From NCBI GenBank assembly GCA_014380505.1, contig JACMJT010000606.1:1-9447 (forward strand): a stretch of 9,447 nt of DNA, read 5' to 3'. The position numbers and the translations under genes are program-made. Numbering within the stretch: the stretch's first letter is position 1; each line of letters begins with the position of its first letter. Under the pieces are notes generated by a model. It worked only from the letters and a program-made list of their open reading frames with translations. It was not told where the DNA came from and did no database searches. Below, one piece after another: positions 6,484-9,447 of the stretch. Origin of the DNA: Hyphomicrobiales bacterium (GTDB taxonomy: Bacteria; Pseudomonadota; Alphaproteobacteria; Rhizobiales; Aestuariivirgaceae).

Positions 6484-7850
6484 CAGCCCGCGTACTCGTC
6501 GTCGATGATATTCTGGCTAATGTCCGGCTTCTCGAAGCCAAGCTGGCGGCGGAGTATTTCGAGGTCGTGACCGCGATGAACGGCGTCGATGCGCTGGAAT
6601 CGGTGCAGCGCACCAAGCCCGACATCGTGCTGCTCGATGTCATGATGCCGGGAATTGATGGTATCGAAGTGTGCCGCCGCATCAAGTCCAATCCGCAGAC
6701 CCAGCATATTCCCGTGGTCATGGTGACGGCCCTCGACCAGCCCGAGGACCGGGTCCGTGGTCTTGAGGCGGGTGCGGACGATTTCCTGACCAAGCCGGTC
6801 GATGACATTTCGATGTTCTGCCGGGTGAAGAGTCTGATCCGCCTCAAGATGCTGACCGACGAATTGCGCACGCGGTCAACCGATTCCGACACCATGCGCG
6901 TCATGGCGTTGCGCAAACCCCACCTCGATACCCAGCCGGGCAAAGTTCTTGTCATCGACAACCGCACCGCAGTTGCCGAACGCATTCGGGTGGCTTTGAC
7001 GGGCCGTCATACTGTGACGGTGGCCGAAGATCCGCACCAGGCCGTAGCGCTTGCCACGGAACAGGGCGAACGTTTCGAGCTTATCATCGTGAACCTCGAC
7101 ATGGACGGTTTCGATGCGCTCCGTCTCTGCTCGCAGCTCAAATCCCTCGAGCACACACGGCAAACACCCATTCTCATTATCGTCGATCCCGATGATCAGC
7201 AGCGCCTCCTGCGCGCCCTCGACATGGGCGTCAACGATTACCTGATCCGGCCCGTTGACAAGCAGGAGCTTCTGGCGCGGGTCAATACGCAAATCCGCCG
7301 TTGCCGCTACACTGAAGAGCTTCGCCTCAGCGTGCAGGCCTCGATCGAAATGGCGGTTACCGATCCCCTCACCGGCCTCTATAACCGCCGCTATCTGGAA
7401 ACCCATCTAACCCATCTGGTCGAACATTCCATCAACCGCGGCAAGGCCCTGTCGATCCTGGCGTTTGATCTCGACTTCTTCAAAGCGGTCAACGACGCCC
7501 ACGGCCATGATGCCGGCGACCGGGTGCTGCAGGAGCTTGCCGGCCGCGTCCGGACGAATATCCGCGCCATTGACATGGCCTGCCGCACCGGCGGCGAGGA
7601 ATTTGTCATCGTGCTGCCCACCACCGATGTCCATGTAGCCGAGAGGATCGGCGAGCGTTTGCGCAAAGCAATTGCCGGCGAACGCTTCAACGTCGGCACC
7701 AAGGGCGGGCTTGAGATTACCATTTCGGCCGGCATCGCGACCCTCAACGGCGCTGGCGACAAGGTTGACGATATTCTGAAGCGCGCCGATCAAGCCCTCT
7801 ACAGAGCTAAGCACGAAGGCCGCAACCGCGTCATCCTCGCGGCCGCTTAA
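6480..7850 (+). CDS. pleD: Diguanylate cyclase response regulator PleD (REC-REC-GGDEF)
   Basis: PleD makes cyclic di-GMP from two GTP after phosphorylation-driven dimerisation and controls the motile-to-sessile change in alphaproteobacteria. The 456-aa protein has receiver 1 (about 1-125; Asp9-Asp10, phosphoacceptor Asp53 in VLLDVMMPG, Thr83, Lys105), receiver 2 (about 152-275) and a GGDEF domain (about 290-456). The active site is GGEEF at 371-375, and an RxxD inhibitory site (RAID, 362-365) sits five residues before it, so product feedback inhibition is expected. In receiver 2 the position equal to Asp53 is Asn205 ([10 protein letters not shown]), so it should not be phosphorylated and likely serves as a dimer adaptor, as in the known PleD. 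It is expressed with divK through the ATGA overlap. The usual length and domain order make the symbol safe. Confidence 0.95.
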   Translation: MTARVLVVDDILANVRLLEAKLAAEYFEVVTAMNGVDALESVQRTKPDIVLLDVMMPGIDGIEVCRRIKSNPQTQHIPVVMVTALDQPEDRVRGLEAGADDFLTKPVDDISMFCRVKSLIRLKMLTDELRTRSTDSDTMRVMALRKPHLDTQPGKVLVIDNRTAVAERIRVALTGRHTVTVAEDPHQAVALATEQGERFELIIVNLDMDGFDALRLCSQLKSLEHTRQTPILIIVDPDDQQRLLRALDMGVNDYLIRPVDKQELLARVNTQIRRCRYTEELRLSVQASIEMAVTDPLTGLYNRRYLETHLTHLVEHSINRGKALSILAFDLDFFKAVNDAHGHDAGDRVLQELAGRVRTNIRAIDMACRTGGEEFVIVLPTTDVHVAERIGERLRKAIAGERFNVGTKGGLEITISAGIATLNGAGDKVDDILKRADQALYRAKHEGRNRVILAAA

Positions 7851-7869
7851 TCATCAAGCTTTCATGCCC

Positions 7870-7887
7870 GGCCGATGCGTTGCGGCC
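7870..7887. terminator. Possible weak hairpin between convergent pleD and nrdJ
   Basis: GGCCG (7870-7874) and CGGCC (7883-7887) form a 5-bp GC stem with an 8-nt loop in the 46-bp gap between the two convergent stops. There is no T-run on either side, so this would be at best a poor intrinsic terminator, and a short GC-rich repeat like this can arise by chance. Confidence 0.2.
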
Positions 7888-7896
7888 AAGTTCCCC

Positions 7897-9447
7897 TCAC
7901 GAACACCCGCTCGTCGACCCGCAGGTATCGCACTTCATGCAGGTGCCGTTCCGCACCATGGTGAAGTTTCCGCATTCGCCGCAGGATTCGCCCTCATAAC
8001 CCTTCATGCGGGCTTCGGTGCGGCGATCCATTGCCATAGGTTCGGCGTGGACACGAACCATGCTTTCCGCCAGGGCCAGGCCGCCCACCGATTCCGTGGC
8101 CACGCGCATTTGCAGGGCAAGGGCCGGTGATGCCGACGCGGTTGTTTGTGGCATCACAACTACGTTGGACAGATTCTGATTGCGCACGAAACCGGACGAC
8201 AGCACCCGGGCGGCGGAAACCCGTGGAGCCTCTTCACTGCCGACGCCCTTGCCCAGCGCATCGAAGCCCAGTTCCGAAGCATCGACGTGGGCCAGATCGT
8301 TGCGGCCGAGGTAGGATACGGCGAGTTCCCGGAACACATAGTCGAGGATCGAGGTCGCGTTCTTGATCGAGTCGTTGCCCTGCACCTGGCCCGCGGGCTC
8401 GAACTTGGTGAAGGTGAAGGCGTCGACGAACTCCTCCAGCGGCACGCCGTATTGCAAGCCAACCGATACGGCGATAGCGAAATTGTTCATCATGGCGCGG
8501 AGCGCCGCGCCCTCCTTGTGCATGTCGATGAAGATTTCGCCGAGCTTGCCATCGTCGTATTCGCCGGTGCGCAGATAGACCTTGTGGCCGCCGACGACGG
8601 CCTTCTGGGTGTAGCCCTTGCGCCGTCCCGGCAGCCGCTCGCGGCCCCGCATGATCTCGACGATCTTCTCGACGATTGTTTCGACGCGCTGCACCTGGGG
8701 CTTGGCCATCAGCGCTTCGACGACATCATCGGACTCATCGATATCATCGGCGATGAGTTGGGATGACAGCGGTTGCGACAATTTCGATCCGTCGCGGTAG
8801 AGAGCATTCGCCTTGATGGCGAGCTTCCACGACAGCATGTAGGAAGCCGTGCACTCTTCAACGGTGGCGTCGTTCGGCATGTTGATGGTCTTGGAAATGG
8901 CGCCGGAAATGAAAGGCTGGCTCGCCGCCATCATGCGGATATGGCTCTCCACCGAGAGGTAACGTTTGCCGACCCGGCCGCAGGCATTGGCGCAGTCGAA
9001 CACCGGCAGGTGCTCATCCTTGAGGTGGGGTGAACCCTCGAGCGTCATGGCGCCGCAAACATGGATATTGGCCTTGTCGATATCGGCTGCAGAAAAGCCG
9101 AGGCTGCCCAGCAGATCGAAGCCGTAATCGTTCAGTTGCTCGTCGGTGAGCTTGAGCACCGATTTGCAAAAGTCCTCGCCCAGCGTCCATTTGTTGAAAA
9201 CGAACTTGATGTCGAACGCCGCGGCCAAGCCGTCTTCAATTGCTTTGATCTCCGTATCGCCGAAACCCTTCCCCTTCAATTGAGAATGGTTGAGGGCAGG
9301 GGCGTCGGCGAGGCTGCCATGGCCCACCGCATAGGCGATGATCGTCTCGATCTCCTCCGGTCCATAGCCCAACGTGCGGAGCGCCTCCGGCACCGCCTGG
9401 TTGATGATCTTGAAATAGCCGCCGCCCGCCAGCTTCTTGAACTTGAC
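7897..9447 (-). CDS. nrdJ: Adenosylcobalamin-dependent (class II) ribonucleotide reductase, C-terminal part (5' cut by window edge)
   Basis: This is the C-terminal 516 residues of a class II RNR, which reduces ribonucleotides with a B12-generated radical and works with or without oxygen. The frame stays open to the right edge; the last visible codons read [19 protein letters not shown], so the GTG at 9393 is internal. Diagnostic segments are [19 protein letters not shown], then [19 protein letters not shown] (substrate phosphate-binding loop), then the [10 protein letters not shown] region. The tail carries a zinc-type cysteine cluster (CGECG...CMKCDTCG) and a final GCS; these C-terminal cysteines are likely involved in zinc binding and in redox shuttling to thioredoxin. 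The B12-binding and radical-generating core lies outside the window. It converges on pleD with a 46-bp gap. Confidence 0.94.
   Translation of the reverse strand, partial: VKFKKLAGGGYFKIINQAVPEALRTLGYGPEEIETIIAYAVGHGSLADAPALNHSQLKGKGFGDTEIKAIEDGLAAAFDIKFVFNKWTLGEDFCKSVLKLTDEQLNDYGFDLLGSLGFSAADIDKANIHVCGAMTLEGSPHLKDEHLPVFDCANACGRVGKRYLSVESHIRMMAASQPFISGAISKTINMPNDATVEECTASYMLSWKLAIKANALYRDGSKLSQPLSSQLIADDIDESDDVVEALMAKPQVQRVETIVEKIVEIMRGRERLPGRRKGYTQKAVVGGHKVYLRTGEYDDGKLGEIFIDMHKEGAALRAMMNNFAIAVSVGLQYGVPLEEFVDAFTFTKFEPAGQVQGNDSIKNATSILDYVFRELAVSYLGRNDLAHVDASELGFDALGKGVGSEEAPRVSAARVLSSGFVRNQNLSNVVVMPQTTASASPALALQMRVATESVGGLALAESMVRVHAEPMAMDRRTEARMKGYEGESCGECGNFTMVRNGTCMKCDTCGSTSGCS

Noticed and set aside
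8146..8766. 206-codon plus-strand open frame
   Set aside because: It lies wholly opposite nrdJ, whose product is clearly recognised; long antisense frames are common at this GC content and this one shows no family features.
9391..9393. GTG (minus strand) as the start of a 498-aa reductase
   Set aside because: The frame continues to the right edge with NrdJ-like residues ([12 protein letters not shown]); this is an internal valine codon.

Overview
The window is about 60% GC and reads as chromosomal DNA of an alphaproteobacterium, most likely a member of the Hyphomicrobiales (Rhizobiales). The support is a divK-pleD pair with a divergent DUF3572 gene, a DNA polymerase IV with an N-terminal four-cysteine zinc ribbon, a class II (B12-dependent) ribonucleotide reductase and a PutA-type proline oxidation enzyme. 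I see no tRNA, rRNA, CRISPR array, insertion sequence or phage gene.

Layout. Positions 2-1009 (+) hold the C-terminal aldehyde dehydrogenase part of PutA, cut by the left edge. Facing it, with stop codons overlapping by 3 nt, is a DapA-family lyase or aldolase gene (1006-1887, -). A 175-bp spacer separates that gene from a divergent gene (2063-2590, +) for a stand-alone autoinducer-binding domain. This protein is LuxR/TraR-like but has no DNA-binding domain. It converges on dinB (2598 to about 3884, -). A 76-bp divergent spacer then leads to a two-gene unit: a GST-like protein (3961-4578, +) and an agmatinase/arginase-superfamily enzyme (4575-5567, +), joined by an ATGA overlap. Next come a DUF3572 gene (5616-5891, -), a 157-bp spacer with GTTAAC motifs, and divK (6049-6483, +) coupled by ATGA to pleD (6480-7850, +). 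The right end is the C-terminal third or more of class II ribonucleotide reductase NrdJ (7897-9447, -), cut by the window edge.

How the genes work together. divK and pleD are the clearest functional unit: a single-domain response regulator and a REC-REC-GGDEF diguanylate cyclase, which control the cell cycle and polar development in alphaproteobacteria. dinB and nrdJ are DNA repair and precursor-supply genes. putA feeds proline into glutamate, and the DapA-like gene may handle a related 2-oxo acid or amino acid, but its substrate is unknown. The GST/ureohydrolase pair is probably a small accessory amidine- or guanidine-related unit of unknown substrate.

Most of the window is ordinary housekeeping DNA. 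The points worth a second look are the autoinducer-binding domain without an HTH, the ureohydrolase that keeps its metal ligands but lacks the usual guanidinium-contacting glutamate, and the DapA-like enzyme that lacks the arginine typical of true dihydrodipicolinate synthases.
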